Assembly: GCF_014650995.1 (NCBI RefSeq)
Contig: NZ_BMWA01000006.1
Span: 186,891-250,890, forward strand
Source of the DNA: Streptomyces viridiviolaceus
GTDB taxonomy: Bacteria > Actinomycetota > Actinomycetes > Streptomycetales > Streptomycetaceae
DNA length: 64,000 nucleotides
Direction of reading: 5' to 3'
Positions 7,677 through 16,627 of this stretch are shown piece by piece; the stretch's first letter is position 1; each line of letters opens with the position of its first letter. Below the pieces are notes generated by a model. The model was given only the letters and a program-made list of their open reading frames with translations. It did no database searches and was not told the DNA's origin. The translations under genes and the position numbers were made by a program.

Positions 7677-8537
7677 TCACAGCTCCTTGCGGAGATCCCG
7701 GAGGATCTCCTTCGTGCGATGTGCCGTAGCGGCCTGCGCCGCCATGCGGTCCATGACCTCGAGGTGGGTCGCCACCTCGGTGCGCGCGTCGAGGTAGACG
7801 GCGCCGGTCAGGTACTCGCTGTAGACCATGTCCGGGAGTTCCGGCATGGCGAATCGGAACAGCACGAAGGGCCCGTACGTGCCGGGGTGCGGCCCGTTGG
7901 TGAACGGGGCGACCTGCAGCGTCACGTTGGGCAGCTTCGTGGCGTCGAGCAGTTTGTCGATCTGAGCACGCATCACCTCCGGGCCGCCGACCGGGCGGCG
8001 CAGTGCGGTCTCGTCCATCACGACCCACAGGCGGGGCGCGTCCTCGCGGGTCAGCAGTTCCTGGCGTCGCATGCGCAGGTCGACGTGGCGCTCGATGTCG
8101 TCCGGTCTGGTCTGGCCGATGGCCCCCGAGCGCAGCACCCCGCGCGCGTACTCCTCGGTCTGCAGCAGTCCCGGGACGAAGTGGGGCTCGTAGGAGCGGA
8201 TCAGACTGGCCGCTCCCTCGAGGCTGACGTACATGGAGAACCAGCCCGGCAGGATGTCGTAGAAGCGCTGCCACCATCCGGGCTTGTTGGCGTCCTCGGC
8301 CAACTGCACGAAGGCGTCGGCCTCCTCGTCGCCCACGCCGTAGGCCTTCAGAAGCAGCTGGAGGTACGGGATCTTGAGCGCGACCTCGGCCATCTCCATG
8401 CGGCGGACCGTGGCGGGCGCGACGCGCAGGATGCGGGCGGCTTCCTCACGCTTGAGCCCGGCGCGTTCCCGCAGGTCCAGCAGGCGCCGGCCGAGGACGA
8501 CCTGGCCGACCGTCGGCGCGGACCGCGGTTCGCTCAC
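7677..8537 (-). CDS. XRE-family HTH regulator with C-terminal DUF5753 domain
   Basis: About 286 aa from a GTG start at 8537, chosen because GGAGGTGGAGC lies directly upstream; earlier in-frame starts give a Cys/Arg-rich tail with no family resemblance. Residues about 12-65 form an XRE helix-turn-helix (LGRRLLDLRERAGLKREEAA, then ILRVAPATVRRMEMAEVALK). The rest is the DUF5753 domain common in Streptomyces WhiJ/SarA-like regulators, with VPGLLQTEEYARGVL and the late YSEYLTGAVYLD. It is followed without a gap by DUF397 and is divergent from an RsbW-like ATPase gene, the standard triad associated with developmental or antibiotic control. Confidence 0.9.
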   Translation of the reverse strand: MSEPRSAPTVGQVVLGRRLLDLRERAGLKREEAARILRVAPATVRRMEMAEVALKIPYLQLLLKAYGVGDEEADAFVQLAEDANKPGWWQRFYDILPGWFSMYVSLEGAASLIRSYEPHFVPGLLQTEEYARGVLRSGAIGQTRPDDIERHVDLRMRRQELLTREDAPRLWVVMDETALRRPVGGPEVMRAQIDKLLDATKLPNVTLQVAPFTNGPHPGTYGPFVLFRFAMPELPDMVYSEYLTGAVYLDARTEVATHLEVMDRMAAQAATAHRTKEILRDLRKEL

Positions 8538-8718
8538 GCTCCACCTCCTGCAGAGTCTCGGATCCTGATCACGACCGCCCGCGAAGGTGTGCGGACAGCC
8601 CGGCGGCGCCATCCGAAGACTCATTCGAAGGTCTGGGCAGACCTTCGGTGACCCGAAGTGGCGCCGCTCGACGTGCTGTTGCGAGCAGTGTGCCACGGCA
8701 GTCCAGACCGTCACACAG

Positions 8719-8754
8719 CACTCTGCATTTTTCAGAGTGACACTTGCCAAGTGT
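8719..8754. promoter_or_regulatory. Two palindromes in the XRE/ATPase divergent region
   Basis: CACTCTG/CAGAGTG (8719-8725 and 8733-8739, 7-nt loop) is followed at once by ACACTTG-C-CAAGTGT (8740-8754). The second palindrome contains TTGCCA on the plus strand and TTGGCA on the minus strand, usable as overlapping -35 elements. On the plus strand TTGCCA plus 17 nt leads to GATAGT. The sites sit between the divergent XRE/DUF397 and ATPase genes, so autoregulation by the XRE protein is the simplest reading. Confidence 0.5.
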
Positions 8755-8779
8755 TCACGGCGGGGCGATAGTGGCAGGC

Positions 8780-9409
8780 GTGATTCCGTCCGCGCCCTTA
8801 GGAACAGACGCCACCGACGGCCGGCTCGGCCTCTGTGCCGTCATGGGAGCCGGCCCCGCCGGGACCGCCGCCGCCGAGCGTCGGTTCCGCTTCGAGCTGG
8901 CCGCGCATCCGAGCTCCCCGGCGCAGGCCAGACGCCTGACACGGGCCCGGCTGACCGGCTGGTCGGTGTGCGAGGACACCTGCGACACCGCGGCCCTGGT
9001 GGTCTCCGAGCTGGTCACCAACGCGATCGTGCACACCGCGAGCAGGCACATAGTGTGCGAGCTGCACGACGGTGACGACCTGGTGCGCATAGCCGTGCGT
9101 GACGAGGGATGCGCACCGGGCCAGCCCCACCCCTCGGCCGGGCAGCAGCCCGACGACGAGCACGGGAGGGGACTGCTCCTCGTCGACGCCCTGTGCGACG
9201 CCTGGGGCGCCCACGAGCACGGGCCCGGACTGCTGGTCTGGGCCGAGCTGCCGCGCAAGTCCGACGCCCCGCGCGATCCGTCCGAGCCCCGCAACGACCT
9301 GGGCTGGGGCGCACGCCCGAAGCCCGGCTCCACCGGCGGAACGGGCGACGACGAGGCGGAGGCGAGCCACCGACAGGTACCTCCCGGAACGGGGTCCGCA
9401 TGGCTTTGA
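8780..9409 (+). CDS. RsbW-like ATP-binding regulatory protein (HATPase_c_2)
   Basis: GHKL-fold ATP-binding protein of about 209 aa. It has the N-box DTAALVVSELVTNAIVHT, the G1 segment AVRDEGC and the G2-type EHGRGLLLVDALCDAWG. Family members act as anti-sigma-factor kinases or as accessory ATPases linked to XRE/DUF397 pairs. Starts are ambiguous: a TTG at 8744 lies inside the palindrome and is unlikely, GTGs occur at 8771 and 8780, and an ATG at 8843. I use 8780, where the candidate promoter would give an almost leaderless message. The last 50 residues are Pro/Gly/Arg-rich and not part of the domain. It overlaps the next gene by 10 bp. Confidence 0.85.
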   Translation: MIPSAPLGTDATDGRLGLCAVMGAGPAGTAAAERRFRFELAAHPSSPAQARRLTRARLTGWSVCEDTCDTAALVVSELVTNAIVHTASRHIVCELHDGDDLVRIAVRDEGCAPGQPHPSAGQQPDDEHGRGLLLVDALCDAWGAHEHGPGLLVWAELPRKSDAPRDPSEPRNDLGWGARPKPGSTGGTGDDEAEASHRQVPPGTGSAWL

Positions 9410-9840
9410 GGGCTGCGTCCGGCACCCGCCCGCTCACCCTGGACTCGCTCGTCCGCCTGCAGCGCGGACGTCGCGCACCGGGAACGCCCCTGCGGCTGCC
9501 CGTACCGGACGGCATGACGGCCCCGCTGGGCTGCGACGCGGTCGCGGTACCCGCCCGCTTCGGCCCACTGGTGATGCCCCGGCTGCCCCGCGTGGGGTGC
9601 GTGTTCGCCGACGAGGCGCACTGGTGGTGGATCGTCCCCTCCGACTCCGACTACGCCCTGGAGTGGCCCGCGCCCGCGCGGTACGCCACCGGCGCGGTCG
9701 TCCCGGACGCCCCCGGCGTCCCCGGCCTGATCCACCGCCCGGACGGCACGGTGCCGTACACCCCGCCCATCCCGCTGTACCTGGCGCTGTGCCGGCTCAC
9801 GGGCACCACACCGACGTGGTCACGGCCGGTGAGCGCGTAG
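9400..9840 (+). CDS. Conserved hypothetical protein coupled to the ATPase gene
   Basis: This 146-aa protein begins at the ATG at 9400, preceded by GGAACGGGG, and overlaps the end of the ATPase gene by 10 bp, so the two are probably co-translated. It has no transmembrane segment or signal peptide. A tryptophan-rich centre (HWWWIVPSDSDYALEWP) and a C-terminal YLALCRLTGTTPTW segment stand out. I do not recognise a characterised domain. Proteins of this sort beside Streptomyces regulatory ATPases are usually unannotated; the coupling suggests it is a partner or ligand-sensing accessory. Confidence 0.7.
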   Translation: MALRAASGTRPLTLDSLVRLQRGRRAPGTPLRLPVPDGMTAPLGCDAVAVPARFGPLVMPRLPRVGCVFADEAHWWWIVPSDSDYALEWPAPARYATGAVVPDAPGVPGLIHRPDGTVPYTPPIPLYLALCRLTGTTPTWSRPVSA

Positions 9841-10034
9841 CGTTCCGGCGTACGTGTCCGGCGACGGCCGTCGCCCCTCGATCAGCCCTTCGACGCCCGC
9901 CGTGCCTCTGCGCCCCGCGCGCCCTTCCGGTAGGTGTGCGCCCGCGCGCTTCGGCCTCCCCCGCTCGCGCCCTGCCCGGACGGCGTCCGCCCCCGGGATA
10001 GTGGCCGTTCGTCCACGTTCGCGGGAGGCCGACG

Positions 10035-11981
10035 GTGCGCAGGAAGCGCGGCACGGACCCGGTCGGGGTGTCGGAGTCGGAGCGGCTGCTCTTCGGCGGG
10101 CCACTGCGCTACGACATGGGCTGGAACCAGCACGCCGACGCCTTCCTGGAGCTGGGCTTCCGGGCCATGGTGACCCGGCTGCCGTCCCTGCTGGCGTCCA
10201 GCCTGCGGCTCGCCCGGCAGGCCGACGCGCGGGCCGCGCGCACGGTGCTGGCGGCCGAGGCGGGCCGGGGCGTGGCACAGGCGGTGAGCCTGCTGGCGGT
10301 CAACAGCGTGCTCGGCGGCCTGATGGCCGTCGGCCCGATCGAGGAGCGGCTGCGCGGAACCGTCCCCGCACTGGTCACCGTGGCCGCGGTGATGCTGGTC
10401 GCGGCGCTGCTGCGGGCGGCCTCGACGTACGCCACCGGGCGGCTGGAGCCCAAGGTGGAGCGGGTGGCCACCGAGCGGTACCTGGAGCGGGCGGCGGCCG
10501 TGGAGCTGGCCGCGATCGAGGACCACGCCTTCCACAAGCTGCTGGACACCGCCCAGTACGGCGCCGCGTCCGCGCGCCGCATGATCCAGTACGGCACGCG
10601 CGTGGTGAACGCGATGACCTCGCTGATCGCGGCGGCCGGCGTCCTCACCGTGCTGCATCCGGTGCTGCTGCCGCTGCTGGTGACCATGACACTGCCGAGC
10701 GCCTGGAGCGCGCTGACCCTCGCACGGCGCCGGTACGAGTCGTTCCACGCCTGGGTGCAGCACGAGCGCGCGGGACGGCTGCTGGCCGGCCTGCTCATCG
10801 AGCCGGCCGCGGCACCCGAGATCCGGGTGCACGGGGTGGGTCCCTTCCTGCTGCGTCACTTCCGCGCCATGTCGGAGACCGCCGAGGCGGAACAGGCCCG
10901 GCTGGCCGGGCTGGCGGCCCGTACCGGACTGATCGCGGCGGCGTGGACGGGCCTGGCGACGGCGGCCACGTACGCGACGCTCGGCGGGCTGCTGCTGGGC
11001 GGCGCGATGGCCCTGGCGGTGGCGGGCACGGCGGTGATCGCCATCCGCACCGGCTCGCAGAGCCTCGGCACCCTGGTCGTGGAGGTCAACGCCCTCCACG
11101 AGGAGGCCCTCTTCGTCGGCGATCTGGAACGGCTGCACGTCGAGGCGGCCGACCGGGCCATCCCGGCGGGCGGTGCGGCACTGCCGGACGACCCGGAGGA
11201 GATCCGCTTCGAGAACGTCACGTTCCGCTACCCGGGCGACGCCACCCGCCCCGCACTCGACGACGTCAGCCTCACCCTCCCGCTGGGGCGGATCGTGGCA
11301 CTCGTCGGGGAGAACGGCTCCGGCAAGACGACGCTGGTCAAGCTGCTCGCCGGCCTGTACACGCCGGACCGGGGCCGCATCCTGTGGGACGGCGTCGACG
11401 CGGCGACGGCGGACCGCCGGGCGCTCGCCGAGCGCATCGCGATGGTGGCGCAGGACTTCAAGCGATGGCCGTTCACCGCGCGCGTGAACGTCGCCGTGGG
11501 CCGCTCCTCCGCGCCGCTCGGCGACGAACGCGTGGCCGAGGCGGTCGCCGAGGCCGGGGCCGAGGACGTGGTCGCGGACCTGCCGCGTGGTCTGGACACG
11601 CTGTTGGCCCGCAATTTCAGCGGCGGCCACGAGCTGTCCGGCGGGCAGTGGCAGCGGGTCGGGATCGCCCGGGCGGCGTACCGCAGGGGCCGCATCCTCA
11701 TCGTGGACGAGCCGACGGCGGCCCTGGACGCCCGCGCCGAGCTGGAGGTCTTCGACAAGATCCGCGCCCTGGCCGGCAACGGCCAGACGGTCGTCCTCAT
11801 CACGCACCGGCTGGCGTCCGTGCGCCACGCGGACCTGGTGCACGTCCTCGACCAGGGCCGGCTCGTGGAGTCCGGGACACCGGACGAGCTGCTCGCCACC
11901 GGCGGGGTCTACGCGGAGCTGTACTCCCTGCAGGCGGAGCAGTTCACCAAGGCGCCGGTGCCCGCTCCGAAGGCGGGCTGA
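10035..11981 (+). CDS. ABC transporter half-exporter (permease fused to ATPase)
   Basis: This 648-aa protein has an N-terminal membrane domain (roughly residues 50-330, with several hydrophobic helices) fused to a nucleotide-binding domain (about 375-630). Visible motifs are Walker A GENGSGKTTLVKLLAG, signature LSGGQWQRVGIARAAYR, Walker B ILIVDEPTAALD and the H-loop VLITHRLASV. Only one such gene is present, so a homodimer is expected. Before the usual exporter domain lies an extra 50-residue segment. The GTG at 10035 follows GGGAGG. The substrate cannot be told from the sequence; neighbours do not form a biosynthetic cluster. Confidence 0.92.
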   Translation: MRRKRGTDPVGVSESERLLFGGPLRYDMGWNQHADAFLELGFRAMVTRLPSLLASSLRLARQADARAARTVLAAEAGRGVAQAVSLLAVNSVLGGLMAVGPIEERLRGTVPALVTVAAVMLVAALLRAASTYATGRLEPKVERVATERYLERAAAVELAAIEDHAFHKLLDTAQYGAASARRMIQYGTRVVNAMTSLIAAAGVLTVLHPVLLPLLVTMTLPSAWSALTLARRRYESFHAWVQHERAGRLLAGLLIEPAAAPEIRVHGVGPFLLRHFRAMSETAEAEQARLAGLAARTGLIAAAWTGLATAATYATLGGLLLGGAMALAVAGTAVIAIRTGSQSLGTLVVEVNALHEEALFVGDLERLHVEAADRAIPAGGAALPDDPEEIRFENVTFRYPGDATRPALDDVSLTLPLGRIVALVGENGSGKTTLVKLLAGLYTPDRGRILWDGVDAATADRRALAERIAMVAQDFKRWPFTARVNVAVGRSSAPLGDERVAEAVAEAGAEDVVADLPRGLDTLLARNFSGGHELSGGQWQRVGIARAAYRRGRILIVDEPTAALDARAELEVFDKIRALAGNGQTVVLITHRLASVRHADLVHVLDQGRLVESGTPDELLATGGVYAELYSLQAEQFTKAPVPAPKAG

Positions 11982-12017
11982 CCCGGCCGCTCGGCCCGCG
12001 TCACCGGCAGCCGCACC

Positions 12018-12203
12018 TCACGCAGCCGCGTCACCGGCGGTCTCACCGCTGCGGACGACGACCAGGAACATGTCCGTGGCGAGGTCCATGACGACCTCGG
12101 CGGGCAGGCCCTCCAGACGCCGCGCATGCGCGAACTCCTCCGCCGGCCAGGACCCGCGCGGCCCGCCGGCGGGAAAGCGCTCGAGCACCGTTCGCCCGTT
12201 CAC
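12018..12203 (-). CDS. Small hypothetical protein
   Basis: A 61-aa reading frame starting at GTG 12203 has a very good ribosome site (GGAGGTGCAGG, six bases before the start). It has an acidic/hydrophobic centre (LEGLPAEVVMDLATDMFLVVV) with one predicted amphipathic helix. The strong Shine-Dalgarno sequence is the main reason to believe it. I recognise no family. It converges on the ABC transporter gene. Confidence 0.55.
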   Translation of the reverse strand: MNGRTVLERFPAGGPRGSWPAEEFAHARRLEGLPAEVVMDLATDMFLVVVRSGETAGDAAA

Positions 12204-12358
12204 CCTGCACCTCCATGTAGCGCTGTACTCGTAGAGTTAAACGCCAACCATGGGGTGAACGCCTCGTGAAGTGACGCTACTGAGACGTAGTTGACACTCG
12301 TTCACCGCAACGTGTGAGCCGTGTCTCAGCCGTTCGGACCCTTCGGTCGCGGTACGTG

Positions 12359-13048
12359 TCAGAGCTCGTACTCGTCGTGATACCTGACTCCCTCACTTCC
12401 CGCAGGCGCCCCAAGAGCCGAAGCCCGCCCCTTGGGTTCCTCCCACTCTTCCCGCCGGCCCAGCGCGGTCAGGTCGAGAAGGCTGGTGGTCGAGCCGAGA
12501 CCGTCGAGGCCGCGCTCGTACGTCGAGTAGGTGTGGAAGACACGGTCGCTCTCCCGCAGGAAGCAGCTGAGGCCAGGCCGCTCGACGAGCGCGCCCTCGT
12601 GCTCGAGGGTCACCTCGAAGTCGGCGTTGAAGTCGCTGACGTACGACGAGTACCAGGGCAGCGTCCAGCCCATCCGCGCCTTGAACTGCAGGATCTTCGG
12701 ATACGGCGCCCGGGATACCGCGGCGAACGAGGTGCCGCGGGCCCTGAGGTGCACCAGGTGCCCGATCTGGTCGAGGAACGCCGAGCAGCTGCGGCAGCCC
12801 GCGTCCCACTCGGGGGCGAACATGAAGTGGTAGACGACCAGCTGGTCCCGCCCCTCGAAGAGGTCGGGCAGCGTGGCCTTCCCGTCCCCGCCCTCGAAGA
12901 CGTACTCCTTGTCGATCTCCACCATGGGCAGCCTGCGCCGCTCGGCGTTGAGCGCGTCACGCGCGCGCGTGGCCGCCTTCTCCTTGGCCAGTAAGGCCTC
13001 GCGCGCCGCGCGCCACTCCGCGCGCGAGACGATCTCGGGAAGCGACAT
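12359..13048 (-). CDS. DUF899 thioredoxin-fold protein
   Basis: This 229-aa protein belongs to DUF899, a thioredoxin-like family. An N-terminal helix with the EWRAARE motif is followed by the core VVYHFMFAPEWDAGCRSCSAF, whose CxxC pair is in the place of a redox-active site. Family members are predicted oxidoreductases without an established substrate. Residue Leu19 is encoded by TTA (12992-12994), a codon that in Streptomyces depends on the bldA tRNA, so translation may be limited to later growth. A 14-bp palindrome (12958-12971) sits in the same gene. The ATG at 13048 follows GGAGGAGCCC. Confidence 0.88.
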   Translation of the reverse strand: MSLPEIVSRAEWRAAREALLAKEKAATRARDALNAERRRLPMVEIDKEYVFEGGDGKATLPDLFEGRDQLVVYHFMFAPEWDAGCRSCSAFLDQIGHLVHLRARGTSFAAVSRAPYPKILQFKARMGWTLPWYSSYVSDFNADFEVTLEHEGALVERPGLSCFLRESDRVFHTYSTYERGLDGLGSTTSLLDLTALGRREEWEEPKGRASALGAPAGSEGVRYHDEYEL

Positions 13049-13154
13049 GGGCTCCTCCTGTGCAACGGTCCGTCCGGGTGATGACCGGCGGGAGGAGCGG
13101 AACTCATCGGCGGCTCGGGAAGATTTTTTCCCGCGTCCCGCGGGCGGTGCCGGA

Positions 13155-14504
13155 TCAGGTGTCGTACGCCTGGATCCGGCGGCCGTGGCTGCGGTCGACC
13201 AGGGCGGGCAGCCGCTCCCCCAGTTCCTCCACCACCGCCGGGACGTCGAGGGTGAGCAGCTCCCGGTCCCGCATCAGGATCCGCCCGTCGACGATCGTCG
13301 TGCGTACGTCGGCGGAGCGCGCACTGTGCACGAGGGTGGCGGCGAGGTCGTGCACGGGCTGGGTGTGCGGGCCGGTGAGGTCGACGAGGACGATGTCGGC
13401 CCGCCGGCCCGGCGCGATGCTGCCGGCCGTGTCGCCCAGTCCGACCGCCCGGGCGCTCTGCAGGGTGGCGTGGTGCAGGGCCTGACGGGAGGTGAGCCAC
13501 CGCGGGTCGCCCTGGGTGGACTTCTGGATCAGGGAGGTGAGCGCCATGGACTCCCACACGTCGAGGGAGTTGTTCGAGGCGGCGCCGTCCGTGGCGAGTC
13601 CGACGGGAACCCCGATGTCGCGCAGGGCCCGTACGGGTGTGGTGGTGGGCCAGGCGAACTTCAGGTAGCCGCGGGGCGCGGTCGCCACGGCCGTACGGCC
13701 CCCCGCGCGCGCGAGGAGGGGCAGGTCGGACTCGACGATGCCGGTGCCGTGCGCGATGAGCACGTCGGTGTCGAGGATCCCGGTGCGCTCCAGGACCTGG
13801 ATCGGGGTGACCCCGTGCCGGGCGAGGCTGGCGTCGGTCTGGTCGCGGTTCTCGGCGGCGTGCAGGTGCACCGGCAGGCCGTGGTCGCGGGCGAGGGCGG
13901 CGGTGGCGGCGAGGTCGGCGTCGTCCACCGTGTAGGGCGCGTGCGGGGCGAGTGCGGTCGTGATGCGTCCGTCGGCCGTTCCCCGGTGCCGCAGCGCGAA
14001 CTCGAGCGACCGCTGCCGGCCTTGTGCTCCCTGCGAGGAGAAGTACGCCTGGCCGAGCAGCGCCCGCATCCCGCACTCGGCGACGACGGCGGCGACGGCG
14101 TCCATCGCGAAGTAGTGGTCCGCGAAGCACGTCACGCCCGCGCGGATCATCTCGGCGCAGGCGAGCCGGGCGCCGAGTTCCACGTCCCGTTCGGTGAGGT
14201 TGGACTCGACGGGCCAGACGACGTCGTTGAACCACTCCTCGGTGGGCAGGTCCTCCGCGAGGCCGCGCAGGGCGACCATCGGCGCGTGCGTGTGGCAGTT
14301 GATCAGTCCGGGCAGGGCGACCTGTCCGCGCGCGTGGACGCGTTCGGCGGCGGGGACGGCCTCGGCCTCGGCGGCCGTCGTCACGGATTCGATGATCCCG
14401 CCCCGTACGACGACGGCCGCGTCCTCCTCGAACCCGATCCGCTCCCGGTCGTCGTGCACGAGCACGGTGCAGCCGGTGATGACGAGATCGGCGGAGTGCG
14501 TCAT
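13155..14504 (-). CDS. Amidohydrolase of the ATZ/TRZ – SAH/MTA deaminase type
   Basis: Metal-dependent hydrolase of about 449 aa. The metal-binding motif INCHTHAPM is near residue 65, HLHAAE near 215, AHGTGI near 250 and the catalytic-type TDGAASNNSLD near 300. These place it with S-adenosylhomocysteine/5'-methylthioadenosine deaminases and chlorohydrolases, which remove an amino or chloro group from heterocycles. The start is taken at the ATG at 14504; a GTG at 14522 is possible. The FUSC gene ends 35 bp upstream on the same strand. A real substrate assignment needs assays, since this subgroup is functionally mixed. Confidence 0.88.
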   Translation of the reverse strand: MTHSADLVITGCTVLVHDDRERIGFEEDAAVVVRGGIIESVTTAAEAEAVPAAERVHARGQVALPGLINCHTHAPMVALRGLAEDLPTEEWFNDVVWPVESNLTERDVELGARLACAEMIRAGVTCFADHYFAMDAVAAVVAECGMRALLGQAYFSSQGAQGRQRSLEFALRHRGTADGRITTALAPHAPYTVDDADLAATAALARDHGLPVHLHAAENRDQTDASLARHGVTPIQVLERTGILDTDVLIAHGTGIVESDLPLLARAGGRTAVATAPRGYLKFAWPTTTPVRALRDIGVPVGLATDGAASNNSLDVWESMALTSLIQKSTQGDPRWLTSRQALHHATLQSARAVGLGDTAGSIAPGRRADIVLVDLTGPHTQPVHDLAATLVHSARSADVRTTIVDGRILMRDRELLTLDVPAVVEELGERLPALVDRSHGRRIQAYDT

Positions 14505-14538
14505 GCCGCCAACGTAGGGCACCGGGGCCGTCGGCGGG

Positions 14539-16422
14539 TCATCCGGCGAGCGGCAGCTCGGGCAGCCGCAGCCGGCCCACCAGGTCGCGCCGTTCGGCGA
14601 GTTCGTCCCGCAGTTCGGCGAGCCGCCCGAGGTGCCGGGGGGTGAGCCGGCCGGTGTCGTCGAGGTGCACGGCGCAGGCGGTGGTGGTGTCGACGAGCCG
14701 TTCGAGGACGGCCGCGACCTCGTCGGCGCCCTTGGAGTGCCGGGCCAGCGCGGGGAGTTCGGCGGCGGCGAGGGCGATGGCGGAGCGGGCCTCGGCGAGC
14801 GTGCGGTAGGCCTCGCGGCGCAGCGTCCAGCGGGTCGCCCGGTCGCCGCCCTCGTTCAGTACGTGGGCGAGGTAGGCGTGGGCGGCGCCGCTCGCCGCCG
14901 CCAGCCGGGCGCGGACGCCGCCGGCTCGCTGACCCGGCATCGGCAGATGCCCGACGACCAGCACGATCGCGCAGGCCAGCAGCGTCTCGCCGATGCGGCC
15001 GACCGAGGCCTGGGGCTCTCCGCCGACCATGACGAGGGCGAGGACGAGGACGGTGACGACGGCTGTCTGGGCGGCGAAGTGCCGGGCGGCGACCGGGATG
15101 AGGGCGCCGCTGACGGCGACGAGCGCGACGAGCCCTTCCGGCCGGGGCAGCACGGCGGCGAACCCGGCGAAGACCAGCGCCCCGAGGACGGTACCGGCCG
15201 CCCGGCACAGGACCCGGGACGCGAGCGGCCCGAGATCGGGCTTGACGAGGAAGACGGCGGTGGCGGGCAGCCAGTACCAGTGCTGGTGCTGCCCGTACCA
15301 GTGGGCGTGGTGCAGGGCCTGGGCGACGGCGGCGGCGGCACCGAAGCAGAGACCGACGCGCAGCCCGTACTCCCGCCCGCCGGCGCCGAGGACCGTACGC
15401 GCCAGGGCGGCGGGCGAGCGCCTGCGGGTGTGCAGGTCACCGCCCCCGCCCTGGTCGAAGGCCACGGCGGCACGCAACAGGGCGTCGTCGAGGGCGCGCA
15501 GGGCCGGGGCTGAGCGGGCGGGCGCGGGCAGCGGTCCGGTGTGCGTGCCTCCGCGGACGGCCGCGGCGAGCCGCCGGGGCCCCGCGCCGGCCCGCGCGGG
15601 CACGGGCTCCCCCGCCCAGGCGAGCGCGGTCGCGGCCTCGGCGAGGGGCAGCGCGGCCGCGTACTGCGCGTGCAGCCGCCGTTCGGCCGCGGACGATGCC
15701 TGGCGCCGCAGCCGGGGGCCGGCGAGCGCGTCCTGGGCGTGATCGAGGGCGGCGGTGAGCGCGGCCCGGCGGGTGACGGCGTGCTCGGTGCCGGCCGCGT
15801 CGAGGAGCGCGGCGACGGCGTCGTACACGTCGGCGACGGCCGTCCGCTCCCCGTCGAAGCGGAAGTCGAGGCGCCGTTCGCCGGTCAGGGAGCCGGGCGT
15901 GGGCAGGATCAGCCGCAGCACGAGCAGCCATCCGGCGCCGGCGAGGAAGGCCAGGACGCGCTGCCACCCGGGATCGGGCAGCGGCATCCCGGCCCCCACG
16001 GCGGTGGCGACCAGCAACTGCGTGCCGGCCCCGGACGCCACGGGTCCGACGGCGCTGACGGCTCCGGCCAGCAGGCCGAGCGCGGTGAGGACGAGGGTGA
16101 GCGCCAGGGCTCCCAGGTGCTGCCCCGCGTACGTCCCGGCCAGCAGCCCGGCCGCGCCCGCCAGCGCGGGCACGCCGATCCGCTGGACGGAGGTCCGCCT
16201 GCTGCCCGGCCGGTCGTTGATCCCGGCCAGCATGGCGGCGATGGCGGCGACCACGCCGACGGAGGCCCGGCCGGCGAGCACGGCGGCGAGCAGCAGCGGC
16301 CCCGCGGCCAGCGCACCCCGCGTGACCGCGTTCCACGGGACGGGCCCGCGCTGGGCGCGGAGGGCGTGGGCGAGCCAGGGCGGAAGCGGGAGTGCGGTGG
16401 CGGTGCGGACGGGGCGGGTCAC
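14539..16422 (-). CDS. FUSC-family membrane protein (aromatic acid exporter-like)
   Basis: Membrane protein of about 627 aa with two blocks of hydrophobic helices (about 30-170 and 340-500) separated by long soluble stretches, the layout of FUSC/ArAE proteins such as fusaric acid resistance and YccS/AaeB relatives. A conserved-looking HWYGQHQHWYWLPATAVFL stretch begins the second block. I place the start at GTG 16422 behind AGGAG; the upstream extension is Cys/Arg/Pro-rich and not protein-like. It is transcribed toward the amidohydrolase gene, so export of an aromatic or heterocyclic product is conceivable, but this is inference. Confidence 0.82.
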   Translation of the reverse strand: MTRPVRTATALPLPPWLAHALRAQRGPVPWNAVTRGALAAGPLLLAAVLAGRASVGVVAAIAAMLAGINDRPGSRRTSVQRIGVPALAGAAGLLAGTYAGQHLGALALTLVLTALGLLAGAVSAVGPVASGAGTQLLVATAVGAGMPLPDPGWQRVLAFLAGAGWLLVLRLILPTPGSLTGERRLDFRFDGERTAVADVYDAVAALLDAAGTEHAVTRRAALTAALDHAQDALAGPRLRRQASSAAERRLHAQYAAALPLAEAATALAWAGEPVPARAGAGPRRLAAAVRGGTHTGPLPAPARSAPALRALDDALLRAAVAFDQGGGGDLHTRRRSPAALARTVLGAGGREYGLRVGLCFGAAAAVAQALHHAHWYGQHQHWYWLPATAVFLVKPDLGPLASRVLCRAAGTVLGALVFAGFAAVLPRPEGLVALVAVSGALIPVAARHFAAQTAVVTVLVLALVMVGGEPQASVGRIGETLLACAIVLVVGHLPMPGQRAGGVRARLAAASGAAHAYLAHVLNEGGDRATRWTLRREAYRTLAEARSAIALAAAELPALARHSKGADEVAAVLERLVDTTTACAVHLDDTGRLTPRHLGRLAELRDELAERRDLVGRLRLPELPLAG

Positions 16423-16627
16423 GGCGCGCGGGGCTCCTGTCGTCTGGTCGAGGGCGGGGGTGAGCCTTCGGGCGACAGTGGCCGGGCTGAAATGGTTGCG
16501 GTCTCCACCGTAGAGCGCGCACGTGCACGGAAGCGAACGCGGGCGTTTCCGCGATGTGACACGGCACGCGAATCGTGTGACACGGCACACGCGGGGCGGC
16601 GGGCCGGCGGGCCGGGTGTCTCCCGGT

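Noticed and set aside
8744..8779. TTG 8744 as the start of the ATPase gene
   Set aside because: It lies inside the ACACTTGCCAAGTGT palindrome and has no ribosome site.
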